A stretch of 64,000 bases of DNA from Perognathus longimembris pacificus (GCF_023159225.1 NC_063188.1:14963086-15027085); one strand, 5' to 3'; positions 34,685 to 46,984 are shown, counted from the stretch's first letter. Notes: generated by a model from the letters alone, not told the origin. A program made the numbers and translations.

Positions 34685-36256
34685 ACAAACGAACAACAAA
34701 AACCTTTTCCCTCTCTTTATCAAGCTATGGTCTTAACATTGGTGTATACCCAGGTTCAGTTAGCATAAACTCTTTGGGAAAGTGGAAATCTGTAGCATGT
34801 AGGAATCCAAGAGAAGGCCAGTTCAGTCTCCAAGCCATTGCAATAATATAACAAAAGGAAATAGTAGCCACCTACCACTGAAATACTTGCTTGCAATATT
34901 GCTGGTGGAAGTTCTTTGTCTAGTCCATCAGAAGACAATTCTGCCAAGCCCTCTACTCATATTAAAAATGTTACTGTTTGTTTATATACTTTATTTTTTA
35001 ATCAATATTTTCAATGCAATGAAACTACTCACGAACAGAACCTGAACCCAGGTCTGCAGGATTGAGGTTCGAACCCAGCTCAGCCAAGAAAGTGCAGGCA
35101 GCTTGTCCCATGACAGCAAAATGCCCACCTGGAGCCGTGGTAGGGCAGCAGCCATGCCTGAGCAAGCAAGATGAGTGATTGATTTGTAAGGCGTGCGTTC
35201 AAACGTTGATAACAGAAGATACAATTAGTAAGTGAGATGAAGCATGCAGGATGCAACTGTAGGATGTTTTCCTGAATGTTAATTTCTGTGGAAAGTGTGG
35301 GTCACACTCCTGTATCAGTGGCTGCTGAGTTTGACCGTTGACACTCTAGAATACTAATGACAAATTAGGTGAGTTCTTCAGACACTTCCTCTCATAGTGT
35401 TGGAGTGTTTCTGCGGCTGGTGGGACTCAGCATGGAGTACAATAGAGACCTGCATTGCAGGTCAATCCATGATGGGTTGCTCCCTCACTAGTTGGTCTGT
35501 GGCACGGAAACCGGCATGCAGAGTAGCTATTGAAGGGAGACATTCCCCAGTATTTTTCTGGTATATTCCAGACTCTTGATATTTGATCTTCAGTCACACC
35601 TCCCTCTCTTTCAAATTTAGTTGTTGTTCTCTTTTGGTTTAATCTTTGCCTACCTAAAAAGAGAATGGTATGTCTTGTGAGGGTATTCAGAAGAGAATAA
35701 AAATTTTGGTGGGTTGACAACTTTGGAAATGCATGATGTAGCTCATGAATATCTCATCTCATCATCTCTGTCATCCTGTGTGGTTAATCATAATATTATC
35801 TCCCCATCTCAGAGGAAGAATGCAGGGCGCATGTGTGCTGCTCCTAAAACCTGTCAAGGCAAAAGCACATTTAGCTCCTCAAAGGTGCAAGAGGGTGCCA
35901 TGTTTTGAGGGGGAATGGTGATACTGAAAATGTATCACCTGTGGTTGATGTTGCTGATACCTTTCTTAAGGAATTTGCCCTTGGCTCCTGCTCATCCTTT
36001 ACAGGGAAATCAATGTGGTACCTTGCTTTTCTGATAGGTCCTGTGAAAGAGTGAAATGGTGATCTACAGGGTGATGATGTTTGGTTGTAATCCTAGCTAG
36101 AGGAAGGCATGAGGAGGGGGAATCATAGGTGCAGGCTATAGCTGCAGACCAAAAGCAGGAGCCCCTGTCTGACTCTGGTAAAGATGCACTCACTGTACAT
36201 ATAAATGGACATGTGAATTGAAACTCCTTTATGGAACTACTTGAAGATAATATTTC

Positions 36257-36513
36257 TTTCTTGGGCTTTTATGTGCTTTCTAGATCTGTCCTAACAAAGT
36301 ACTACCAAATTTTTTCTTTTTGCCAGTCCTGGGGCTTGAACTCAGCGCCTGAGCACTGTCCCTGGCTTCATTTTGCTGGAGGCTAGCACTCTACCACTTG
36401 AGACACATTGCCACTTCTGGCATTTTTTTTAATGTTTATGTTGTGCTGAGGAATCGAACCCCCAAGGCGTTGTGCATGCTGGGCAATCACCTTACCGCTA
36501 AGCCACATTCCTA
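36257..36513 (-). mobile_element. IDL-Geo SINE with candidate 3' transduction
   Basis: A perfect 15-nt duplication, tgaagataatatttc, lies at 36242-36256 and 36514-36528. The SINE fills only 36322-36513. The remaining 65 bases (36257-36321) on its 3' side are not SINE, as expected if transcription read past the SINE end into flanking DNA before retrotransposition. Confidence 0.7.
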
Positions 36514-36549
36514 TGAAGATAATATTTCACAAGAAAAATAATAAGTAAA

Positions 36550-36622
36550 GTAGAAAGGCCTAGAGACATGGCTTAAATTCTAGGTGCTGCCTAGCAAGTA
36601 CTAGAACCAAGCTCAAACCCCA

Positions 36623-36627
<5 letters not shown>
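36550..36627 (+). mobile_element. tRNA-like SINE monomer
   Basis: Contains acatggcttaaattctagg, gcctagcaagtactagaacc and gctcaaacccc. It is followed directly by (AC)n. Confidence 0.6.

Positions 36628-36669
<42 letters not shown>
36625..36669. repeat. (AC)22 as SINE tail
   Basis: The AC run starts at the 3' end of the tRNA-like monomer. Confidence 0.95.
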
Positions 36670-36670
<1 letters not shown>

Positions 36671-36764
36671 CATTGGCAACATCCACTGCTTCAAATTTAG
36701 TGCCTACAAAGGAGGAATGTGAGGCCTTTGTAAAGTGCACTGATGCGATCCTAATAATTTATTT

Positions 36765-36890
36765 AACAAACATTTACCAGGCACTTCCTCCGGGTCAAGC
36801 TTCTTGCTGGGCTCTGCACCCACAGATGAGGGAAATCTCACCCTTGATGAGGTCACTGTCTGTGAGAGGGGAAAAGAACTCAAGGGATAA
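36765..36890 (-). mobile_element. L2 fragment
   Basis: The stretch taacaaacatttaccaggca followed by ttgctgggctctgcacccac and a decayed gaggtcactgtctgtgagag follows the antisense 3' region of L2. Confidence 0.55.
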
Positions 36891-37671
36891 TTAGAAGACT
36901 CTCAGGGACGTGCTGCCAGAAGGTGTGCAACTCTATCCTCTGAGTGTTTGGAGATTGGGGGCTAGGATGTTAGAACTATAAGAAAACTTGGGGAGACTTG
37001 CTCACTTGGTGCTTGAGAGCAACACAAAGTCAAACACTTGCCTTTCAATCAAAGCATTATAGTTGAATAAAATCAATTTTATATTATGTATTCTGTAGAG
37101 ACTTCGTGACTATTCATTTATGTTTATTTTTCAAATCATATTCTGATTATCTTTATGTCGTTGTCCAAAGGAGCTACCATGCAACAAACTAATTATATTG
37201 ACATGCTTCGGGAGGTGTGAAAGCAGAAGTCATTATGAGTTCAGCATCTTCAATACAAAAAACAAAGCAAAATGGTAAAAGACATTAATTGGAAAAACAC
37301 AGCATAGAGGCACCTAAGCCTGGACTTGTGAAGAGAATGACAAGGATCACAGATACTTACTGTACTGAGTCACCAAGGAAGACCCTATTATCTGGCCTCA
37401 ATTTCTTGGTCAAAAGGATGGGCGATGGGATGAGACTCCAAATCCTTTAAAAGCCATTAAAACCTTGCACTCGTACCTTGCATCTTCTTGAGGTTCTTGG
37501 CTGCTATAAGAAGTAGGGGTCTCTCATCTCTTTCCCTGCACATGCCAAGGCAATGCCTTCTGAAAATATCTCGCACTGTAGAGCTAGGGGGTATACTGGA
37601 AGGAAAGCATTCTTGGGGTTCAGAAATTCCCACCTCTTCTACCTGTACTTCTCCAAACTTTTGGTTTGGCT

Positions 37672-37888
37672 AGTTGTGCGGCTTTAACTCACTCAGGGCC
37701 TGGGCACTGTCTCTGAGCAAATTTACTCAAGCCTAGCACTGTATCACTTTGAGCCATAGCTCCATGTCAGGTTCTCTGGTTAATAGGAAATAAGAGTGTC
37801 ATGGACTGTTCTGCCCAGGCTGGCTTCGAATTGCATTCTCAGCCCCCTGAATAGATAGAATTACAGGTGTGAGCCACCTGTGCCCACC
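37672..37888 (-). mobile_element. B1-like/Geo dimeric SINE
   Basis: Reverse-complement arms from ctcactcagggcctgggcac to gaattacaggtgtgagccac. Confidence 0.85.
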
Positions 37889-38119
37889 AAATTTATTATT
37901 ATTTTTTTTAGTAACTATCCTTAAGTCATCACATAAAGGACCTTCAATTCAACATGTCGATTTGTGAGTATAATGCATCTTGATCAACATTACCTCTTGC
38001 ATCCTTCTCTGTTCTTCACATTTTGTGACCATGCTTACTGCACTTCCGCTCTTAGATGGCTAGTCGGAATTCAGTCCTGGGATTCCTATGAAGCTACCTT
38101 TCTAATGTCCATGCATGTG

Positions 38120-38120
<1 letters not shown>

Positions 38121-38163
<43 letters not shown>
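38121..38163. repeat. (AC)21 microsatellite
   Basis: Uninterrupted AC run; no SINE adjoins. Confidence 0.95.
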
Positions 38164-38167
<4 letters not shown>

Positions 38168-38507
38168 GATTTCACAACCATCACCAAAGAGAAAGAACTA
38201 GGATCAAACCCCCTATTTTTCCCTCAAGCTTTCAACTTGACAACTGTACTTTTTACTCAGTTCATTGATAAATGGTAATCCAATCTCTGTCAAGTTTTAG
38301 CCAGGGAAAAGAGCCCAGAATTTCAGTAATTCTTGGCCAGGACTAACAGAGTGGTAAGATAATGGGGCTTGTGATTGTCACTACCACCCCTATAGCTTTG
38401 TTTTGAGCTAACCATGCTTTTTCCTCACCAATGACATGGCGTTCTCCATGCCCATTCTCTCTTGCAATCAAGGAATAAGAATTCACGATAGGTTTGTTGA
38501 ATGTTTA

Positions 38508-38546
<39 letters not shown>

Positions 38547-38547
38547 T
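38508..38547. repeat. (CT)n microsatellite
   Basis: CT run of about 20 units with one TTT interruption. Confidence 0.95.
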
Positions 38548-39445
38548 GCTTTGGAGACCATGCTCTTCCTTAAACTTAGAGTTATTTTTATTTCTTTCAG
38601 TGGATCTCTATCTCTTCAGACTGTGTTCATAAATCCATCCCTTCACCTGCATCTTCAATCCTCCCATCTTTTCTGAGTTTAACATTCTACATTAAGCTCT
38701 CAATTCTTCAAAATCGGCTGGAAAAAAAAAAATCAAGTGGGGCATTCTTTCACCTCCTGCTGTCAAAATAGAGAATAATTGGCTCCCAAAGAGCTTTGCC
38801 TCTCTTCACCTTTCTAAGGAGGTTAACAACTCGGTTGTAGTTGTTCTGTGGTTGGACCCGTATGTGTGCCCTAGAGGAGGCAAGAATGGGTGGAACGTAG
38901 TCATTAGAGCCCTCGGATCCACTTGCCATGGAAAAGCCTGTTGATGTTAATAATGACCATCTGGCTAGATGTTTTCTGAAGATGTCTCCATTGAAAGCCT
39001 GTTTAGTGAATGGACCTTTGTTTATTTGAAAAGGCACACTGCTGTTCAAAGTTGAGCAGGGCATTTTATGTGATGGGCACTAGAAGTCCAAATGAATATT
39101 CTGTAGAAAACACTCCCATTCAATTTACCAATCCATGTGCAATCACCACTTTCAATGTGCTCTCCTATTGAAAACACATTGTAGCTACTTAGAGCCAACA
39201 CTAGACCCCACCCAGCCATGGTGCCATCAAGAGCAGCAAAATTAAAAAGGGGAAAAATGGTATCCAGGTGGTGGAAGGAATTCAGTAGGTGGGATGGGAA
39301 TTTTTTAGGGTTCATGTGCTTTCCTAAGAAGAGAAACAAGATCCACAGGCTAGCAGTGTCTTCCTAGCAGAGGGAAAATTCGGAGATTTTCACAACTATC
39401 TCAATAACAATGACTGAGTTTTGAATTTATTTAAAATAATATCTG

Positions 39446-39860
39446 CTAAGGGTTATTAAGGGCTTCACGCCAGATACCAGGCAAGAGTTTTGCATGTCGC
39501 ATCCTATTATGATCAAAGAGTATAGGCCCTATCTTTCTTTCTCTCTCTGTCCTACTCCTGCCTGAATGGCGTTCCTGAGCTTTTTAGATAAAGCAGAGCG
39601 CTTGCTCTACCCCTTCCTCCACAGCTCCACTTCCAAGTTTTTGGTGGTTCATTGGAGATAAGAGTCTCATAGACATTTCTGCCCAGGCTAGCTTTGAATC
39701 ATGATTTTCAGATCTCAGCCTCCTGCATGGTTATAGGCGTGAGGCACAGGCACCCCGCCATCCCAATAGTCAGTTCAAAGCCACAAAGCTAGGAAGTTAC
39801 ACAGCTGAAACATTGATTACGAGTACCACAGCCTTCAAGGTCCTTGCTCTGTACACTATT
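39446..39860 (-). mobile_element. MIR split by a SINE
   Basis: The left part (39446-39520) has ggcttcacgccagataccag. The right part (39770-39860) has aaagctaggaagttacacag and gattacgagtaccacagcc. Together they give antisense MIR order around the SINE at 39548-39762. Confidence 0.6.
39548..39762 (-). mobile_element. B1-like/Geo dimeric SINE inside MIR
   Basis: The B1-like part is clear (ttcattggagataagagtc, atctcagcctcctgcatgg). The Geo part is decayed, and its gaactcaggg block is gone. Confidence 0.7.
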
Positions 39861-40247
39861 TGTTACACTGGTCAAGGACGCAAGGCATTTGCCACTTTGA
39901 CAAAAAAACAAAAACAAAATCATGCCTTGTTCTAGGATGGACAGCTAGCAAGAGCTGTGTAAGTGTTCTGAGAGTGAGAACCCATGAGTCTTTGGCCTAG
40001 GGAAATTTCCAGCTAGCATGCAGTGGAGCAGAGGTAAGGGAGTGCCTCTGAGTTCCTTTCACAGGGGCACCATTCTCCTCTTCCTTCCCACTCTCCATGA
40101 AGATAGAATTCTCCCACTTCTACTGCTTCTCTTTGTCCTATAAATTCACTGCCTGTGTTTTTAGGGAGTATCAAGTTGGGCTTTCAGTCCAGAAGTGTGC
40201 TTTCCAAACAAGAACTCTAGCACTCAAGGCAGGATTCCAATCATACA

Positions 40248-40380
40248 ATAGACTCCTAATACAGTGGAAAGAACCTTGAGCTAGGAGTGTGGTTTGCCAT
40301 CAAACCTAGGTCTGGCATCTAAGAATTATGTGACTAAGAGCAAGTCACTTAACTACAACGTGCATCTGTCTGTCTAGTGT
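40248..40380 (+). mobile_element. MIR
   Basis: Contains caaacctaggtctggcatct, aagaattatgtgactaagag and caagtcacttaactacaacg in sense order. Confidence 0.65.
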
Positions 40381-41492
40381 CTGGAATAATTCTTTCCCAT
40401 TATGCATTGCTGGATCATCTTCCATGAGGCGATGGATGTGAAAATATCCCAGAACTTCTCCTATGCCACATAAAGATAAATAAATGAGACAGTAAAGAAA
40501 AGGTAGTCATGTAAGTGCTGTCCTTCCACTTGGCTAAGTATCCTTGTGATGAAAATACATTACCAGTACAGAAGGAAGCTTGCATCCAAGCCCTGGTGTT
40601 ACATTTCTGATGGAAGAGCTAGTTTGAGATTTAAATGAACCCTGCCTCTCAAGACACAGCTTTGCATCTATTTTGCATTCAAATTTATTTATCTGGAGAC
40701 AAAATTGTGTGTTCTTTAATTGTACTAGGAGCATCTCCAAGCAGACCAAAAGAGGTGCTGATGCAGCAAAATGGCAAGGAGCCTTTTCCTTCCCCGAAAC
40801 TGCTAATTTTACAAATGGCAGTATGTAGAAACATGGCACGGAATATCTATTTGATTCAAATCTGGTGAAATGGGCACATATGGTCTTGTCAAGAATGAGT
40901 CAAATGCAATTCTGGGATTCTAATGAAGTAGTTGAAATTCCAACAGGAAGCACTTCACATGCACAAAGTCCGATTTAGAATGCCTTTGATTAGGTTTCTC
41001 TCAGGTTCCTTCAGTGGCATTCTATCAGGTGCACAGTTACTCTGCTGGCTTGCCATGAGAAATGCTTAACTGCAAAATGTCAAACACTTATTGGACTTCA
41101 TTGGACATCTGGTGTACCATCCTTAGGATACCCCCCCTGAATTTTATAAAATGTAAGTAGCTAGGCAGAGGTAAGCCGAATATTTCTCTCTCTATATATT
41201 TAGATGAACAGTTTTTCCCATCAAATCTAAACTTTTCAATCAATGTACTAGTTAGCCAATCAAGAGGAAAAATGAAGTGGGCAACCATTATTGAAGGAAA
41301 AGCTTCTTCAATCTTTTTCTCTTCCAGCGTTCTTGTACCTGAAGGCAAAGGATCAAGCTCCATTCCTGTTTGTAAATCCAGCATCTAATATAGGGACTGG
41401 CAGGTAAAAAGAGTCACTTCGGGGATTTGACCCTCATCTTTAGGAGTTTCTTCTACATTCAGTTGTATGCTTCATTCATGCTTTTCTTTTTC

Positions 41493-41724
41493 TGCTGATG
41501 CTAAGTCTTGAACTCACAGTCCGAGCACTGTCTCTGAGCCTTTTTGCTCAAGACTAGCACTCTACTGCTTGCCCCACAGTTCCACTTCTGGCTTTTTGGT
41601 GGTTCATGTGCGATAAGAGTCTCATGGACTTCCTAGCTGGCTTTGACCTGTGACCCTCAGAGCTCAGATCCTCAGATCCTCTTGAATCTGTAGGATTAAA
41701 GGTATGAGCCACTGGTGCTGGATG
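41493..41724 (-). mobile_element. B1-like/Geo dimeric SINE
   Basis: Reverse-complement copy with both arms. The segment agatcctc is duplicated locally at about 41666-41680 (ctcagatcctcagatcctct). Confidence 0.85.
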
Positions 41725-42229
41725 TAACTTCCCTTAGGAAAGGGAAAGCAAACTGTTTTGCATGTTCTGTCCCCAAATGACTTCCAATGTTTGACGTTCA
41801 GGGAATCTGTCCAAAGTAAGAAAATCTTTTGAAAACAAAAGTACTCCTATTGTAAACTGGCTGAGTAACATTGCTAATCACCAGTATCACATATAAATAG
41901 TTTGTGTTAAAAGTTCATCATCAAGTATAAACTTCTAGGGAGATCACCATGCAAACAACAACCGTTAGCAAGCCTGTGTGCCTAAATGTTAACTAAAACA
42001 TGTATTTTGTGCTTGTACACTGATGGGTATTGAATGTTTAAAATGATAAAAATTAAAAGTTGTCTCAAAAGAGACCATGCTTTGCTTACAACCTATTTTC
42101 TGATTGCTAAACCTACTGTGTAAAAAGGGACAGCCTTTACGACACCTCATGTCTTCAAGTGTAAATATACTTTAACATAGGATTTCCTTTGAAGAGATAA
42201 AAATCACGTTTAATGAAAAGTTTAAGAAT

Positions 42230-43190
42230 TTATCATACTTTACGAATTCTGACCACTTCCACAGACCCTTTTAATGCCCTCAGTACCCAGAGCAGTGCTG
42301 CTTTTATTTAACAAATATCCTTTGAGGATCACCTTTCCGAATTCATGTTTGCCTGCAGTCAGTTTGTAAACATTAAGAAAATGAGCCTTTTGACTTGAGA
42401 GTCCATGGACTCTCCATCCAGTGCTCTTGCTTGCTTGCTAACAGAGCCCTGTCATTTCCCCTCAGCATAACGTTGGAATCCCATACTCATTGTAAGGGGG
42501 TAAACCAACTCTCTTGGAATCTAGATTTGTTTTTGGTAATGATTCTATCTTTAAGAGTCTTCCTCTGAGGCTGGGATGCGCCACATTAATTGCCATTTGA
42601 GCAGTGTTAGGGAACTGACAGAGGTCTTGTATTTCCCGTTCAACTCTGTGGTCATTTTACATGGCCTTGTCCGAGTGTCCAATAATATTAATGGATCCTT
42701 TGTGACTGATACGGAGGCATATGTACTGCTTTATAGGGTGATAGGCAGGACCAGAGCCTGAGGTATGAAAAACAATCCTAGTGATTGGATTTCAAGGGCA
42801 CCATGTAAAGCTGCTATCAGGATTTTTTGCAGAAGATTTGATTAGGAAGAAAAATGCATCTTTGTTTCATCCTTTCAAAGCAATTTCATGCTTCAGTTCA
42901 CGACACTTCTGTCTTCTGAACACTTCCAAGGGCCACACCTGGGCTTTCACATCAGCTTGAAGCCTTGCGTGCTGGCGCTGCCCTGGGACCGCTCTATGGG
43001 AGGTCCGTTAAAAATGACTTGGTAACCCTTGACTGTGATAGAGCCTTTAATCATCTTCTTTGGACTCAATTTAAGTGGAGAAGACTCAGACACGGTGTTT
43101 CAATTGAAAAGTGTAAATGGATGCGCAAGTTTATATCCAATTTTGAGAGGCTAAGAGGGAAAGTAAGAAATGCATTAGCAGTTTGTGTTA
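42230..43190. other. Unique stretch, candidate conserved non-coding DNA
   Basis: Repeat-free by eye, with balanced composition and dense regulatory-like motifs: a forkhead-type tgtaaacatt near 42366, an 18-bp perfect palindrome at 42397-42414, and homeodomain-type taatatt/taatcat words. Conservation cannot be tested here. Confidence 0.25.
42397..42414. other. Perfect 18-bp palindrome
   Basis: gagagtccatggactctc equals its own reverse complement. It sits in unique sequence. Confidence 0.95.
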
Positions 43191-43405
43191 CTTACTGCAC
43201 CTGCCATCATGAGGGACGGGGGCGGGGTGGGGTGGGGTGGAGGAGAATGGACTGTGGACAAAGAAGAGCACTTTTCTGACCTGATTCAAGCAGGAAGTAG
43301 AGTGGGTTGGGAAACAGTGGATCCTAGAGAACTTTCCCTAAGCAGCATCTGGTACCTTCTGGATGTTTGGCTCTGATGTAGACGTTTCCACTCCCATCCA
43401 ATTCT

Positions 43406-43560
43406 CCTTCCTTCCTTCCTTCCTTCCTTCCTTCCTTCCTTCCTTCCTTCCTTCCTTCCTTCCTTCCTTCCTTCCTTCCTTCCTTCCTTCCTCCCTTCCT
43501 ACCTTCCTCCCTTCCTCCCTTCCTCCCTTCCTCCCTTCCTCCCTCCCTCCCTCCCTCCCT
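43406..43560. repeat. (CCTT)n then (CCCT)n tract
   Basis: About 22 CCTT units grade into CCCTTCCT and CCCT units next to a minus-strand SINE, so it probably grew from that SINE's tail. Confidence 0.97.
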
Positions 43561-43564
43561 TTTT

Positions 43565-43755
43565 TGATGGCACTGGGGCTTGAACTCAGGGCCTGAGCAC
43601 TGTCCCTGAGCTTTTGTACTCAAGGCTAGCACTCTACCACTTTGAACCACAGCTCTATTTCCAGTTTCCAGGTGGTTCATTGGAGATAAGACTCTCATGC
43701 ACTAACTGGACACCCCCCCCGGGGGGGCCTGGTTTTGAACTTGTGATGCTTGATG
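43565..43755 (-). mobile_element. B1-like/Geo dimeric SINE, left arm truncated
   Basis: The Geo arm is intact (ggggcttgaactcagggcct). The B1-like arm runs to a C8G7 junction at 43713-43727, where other copies read cccgggctgg, and then fades. Confidence 0.8.
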
Positions 43756-44373
43756 GAATTGTTTCTTGATGCCAGCCTACCTGAAATACGGCTTCCTCCA
43801 GTGATCTGGTGGGTGTCTGTGAAGGAGAGGAGAGGGGTACTTATCTGAATTCCACCCCCACCATGCTAAGTAGGGCATATGTATTCTAGTGATTTTTGTA
43901 CATTAGCAGGGTCCTCAGCCCTGAGCACCATTTTGATTATTTGAGGTGTTGATATGGAGATTTGGGGGCCATTCTCATGAGATTCTGATTTGGTTTACGT
44001 GGCAAGTATCTAGTCCCTAGTCATTGTAAAGCTAGACTCCCTTGTGCACAACAGGCAACTAAGGTGGAGAAGCAACAATATAAGAGGGGTCTCATTGAGT
44101 TCTGCTCTGTTCACTCAGTTTCTAGCAATCACATCTTGCACCGTGACAAGTGTGAACACTCTTTGTTGTTGCTTGAGTATTGTAAATGTACACAGCTAAT
44201 CCCTCTAGCACCTGAAATCTGCAGTTTTCATTCTGCCTGTGTTGGTAGCTATTGTTGTTGTCTTCCATTGAGACCCATTTTGATAATAACTCTTGCCATC
44301 TCTCTAGTTTATGATAATTGCTTTGCCTTCATTAATTTATGACTTTGCCACTGTCAAAAATCTATAATAAGCA

Positions 44374-44611
44374 AAGCCAGGTATGTGGGCACATGCCTAT
44401 AATCCTAGGTATTCAGGAGGCTGAAATCTGAGGATCTTGGTTCGAAGCCAGCTTGAGCATTAAAGCTTCTAAGTCTCTTATCTCCGATTAACTATCAAAA
44501 AGGTCAAAAGTGGAGCTGTGGTTCAAGTGGAGAAACCTTCATCTTGAGTAAAATAAGCTCAGGGACAGTGCCCAGGCCCTGAGTTCAAGCCCCAAGCCCT
44601 CCTTCCCCCCC

Positions 44612-44664
<53 letters not shown>
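44374..44664 (+). mobile_element. B1-like/Geo dimeric SINE with GA/GACA tail
   Basis: Both arms are well preserved, ending gttcaagccccaagccc. The tail is a C run, (AG)15 and (GACA)5. Flanking ataataagcaaagc (44364-44377) and tgataagtaaagc (44668-44680) form an imperfect target-site duplication. Confidence 0.85.
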
Positions 44665-44973
44665 TTCTGATAAGTAAAGCTTTAGCAGCAAAGATGTCTA
44701 TCTCTTATTAAAGATTTAAGATGTCCTTTCCCAGGAACCTCTCCTGTATTCAGAGTTTAAATGAAGCTTCCTGCAAAGCAGCAATCCCAGACGGAAACTC
44801 TCTGGGAATTCCCTCACAAGGCCCAGGCACACCTGAGTGACCGAAAGCTATGTAGGGAGATATTTACCTTGCCAGGAACCTTGAGAGCTCAGGGTGAGTT
44901 TGTGTGGTGAGGCTTAGGGGGGTTGATGGAAATGAAGGGGACACTTCCTGGATGCTTGTGATGGTGGAGCAAG

Positions 44974-45010
44974 CAAAAAAAAACAAAAAAAAAAACACAA
45001 AAAAAAAACA
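44974..45010. repeat. A-rich tract with C interruptions
   Basis: Runs of 8 to 11 A separated by single C, with no SINE or L1 body recognisable at the 5' side. Confidence 0.9.
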
Positions 45011-45390
45011 GCTCTGTGGGCTTGGAAGGGAAGTGCAGGTGCAAGTGTTGGCAAAGACGAAAGATTTGCAGATGCCTCTCCTTTCGTTCACATCTACCTC
45101 TCTTTCACATACATCCCATTTAAGATTTCGACTTTGCAAAGCAGTAGAGAATGCCCTTGGTGACTTAGGAATCGAGAGAGTGAGCAGTTACGGTTGCCTG
45201 CTTAGTGCCAAGCATCTGAGTACACTCATACATGTTCGCCCAGTTTGAGATTTAACCCTCCTTGGTGGCCCCAAGGGACCTATCATTACCGTTCCCGTTT
45301 TATCTTTAAGGAACGTGGAGGTCAGACCATCGACACGAATTACTCACAGTGAGGAAAAACTCTGGGTCAGTCTGACATGTTTTAAAGTCA

Positions 45391-45420
45391 TCTCCCTCTC
45401 TCTCTCTCTCTCTATCTCGC
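45391..45420. repeat. (CT)n microsatellite
   Basis: About 13 CT units. Confidence 0.9.
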
Positions 45421-45480
45421 CTCTTTTAGGATGTCATGACCCACCTCTTCCTTGTTATTTTTCTTATTTTCAGCATAATA

Positions 45481-45556
45481 AGATTCTGGCTCAAGTGTTC
45501 AAGTGCCTGTGTAGCAAATGCTTCAAGCCCTGAATTCAAACCCCAGGACAGTTAAA
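45481..45556 (+). mobile_element. tRNA-like SINE monomer
   Basis: Contains ctggctcaagtgttcaagtg, tgtagcaaatgc and gaattcaaaccccaggac at ordinary tRNA spacing. Confidence 0.65.
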
Positions 45557-46445
45557 GAATGAAAAATGTCTGTGTCTTCAGATGATTATTTTTGTACTAT
45601 TTCCTAGATTTGTTTCGCTCATATTTTCATCTTCCAGTCTTTGAGTCTCTATGCTTTTGACTTCTATACCCATGTCTTCAATGAATCAATTCAGTTCTTA
45701 AATCACTGATAAGCAAACTGTCCATCCCAAGCCTGGACAGTTCCTACCCAACGGGTTTCATGGAATTTAGCCCCAGTATGGATGCCTCTTCTGAATGAAT
45801 TAGAATACAGGTATTTATCTATAGAAAATATTTAGGGCCAACCAAGTACTTGCTGAAACAATTCCAATGGACTGTTATTCAAATCAACTTCTGCCAAATT
45901 ACATTTACCTCCATGAACTCAAGGAGGCTTTGCATTCTTTTCTTTGAAATGTATTTCTTCAGCTTACTTCTTAATGAGATTGTTGATAGAAATTTCGATC
46001 CAATTTGAAACTCCCTTTGTAAGATATGTGTCTCCTGTTTGTTCTGTCTTCTTTCAGGGCTGTTGATTTTAAATGGTAGTCATGTGATATTTGTATCTAG
46101 TGTAAATTATGTATTTCCACTACTCTGAGTAGGCAAGACTTCACTACTAGATGCAGCCTCATTTGCTAAATGGTCCTCATGGGTCTGGGGAAAGTATTAT
46201 CAATGAGATCTGAACCAGTTTTGAAAGAATGTAACCTCTTATTTTCTGAATGGATCTAACTATAGTACTAAACCACAGATACTAAGAAAACATGTCTTAC
46301 TTAGGCCAACTTGAGCCAGCTTTTTCTTTCCTTTGACTCCATCCAGTCTTCTTCCCTGCTGGCCATTTGTGCAACCCATCCTCACGCTTTCTGTGGTGCC
46401 TCTTGTTAAGCCAATCACTGCCTAATTAGACTCCTATATGGCCAT

Positions 46446-46545
46446 TCTCTCTCTCTCTCCCCCTCCCTCCCTCCCTCCCTCCCTCCCTCCCTCCCTCCCT
46501 CCCTCCCTCCCTCCCTCCCTCCCTCCCTCCCTCCCTCCCTCCCTC
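46446..46545. repeat. (CT)n-(CCCT)n tract
   Basis: A short CT run then about 21 CCCT units. Unlike most such tracts here, no SINE adjoins either side. Confidence 0.97.
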
Positions 46546-46984
46546 CTCTGCTTTGCTCTTGCCATCCATGATACTGTTTGTTCCTGTTTTCAGGATTTTA
46601 TTTTGAAGCACCTTTTGAAGAGAAAGTAGCGCTGCTGACCTACTAAATGTTTCTACACCTTTTCTGGAAGCATGAAATGTTCTGATAACTAGTTGTCATG
46701 TATGAAGGAGGCATCACATGGGAAAGCAAAGGTCTGTCCATGTTTCCATTTTAGACATTTCCTGGAAAAAAAGACAAGTTCCAATTCTCCCCTTCCCTAC
46801 TTTTGCTTTTTGGTCGTCTTGGGGTTTGGTCCCCAGGCCTGTATTTTTTGTCTTGTGTCACATATCCGTTTCCTTTTTTTTCCCCTTTAGCTACTTTCTG
46901 GATAGAGTCTTTTGTTACTGCTCAGGGATCCTGAACATTGATGCTTTCTACATAGGACGAGAGGAGTGTCCCAACACACCTGCC

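Noticed and set aside
35030..35100. Possible tRNA-like fragment (ggttcgaacccagctc)
   Set aside because: It has a B-box-like word only, with no A box or SINE context around it.
43324..43698. 124-codon minus-strand open frame
   Set aside because: The GGREEGRK and KEGR repeats are the CCTT/CCCT tract; its start is in SINE sequence.
44904..45248. 114-codon frame with a lysine-rich centre
   Set aside because: The lysine run is the A-rich tract at 44974-45010.
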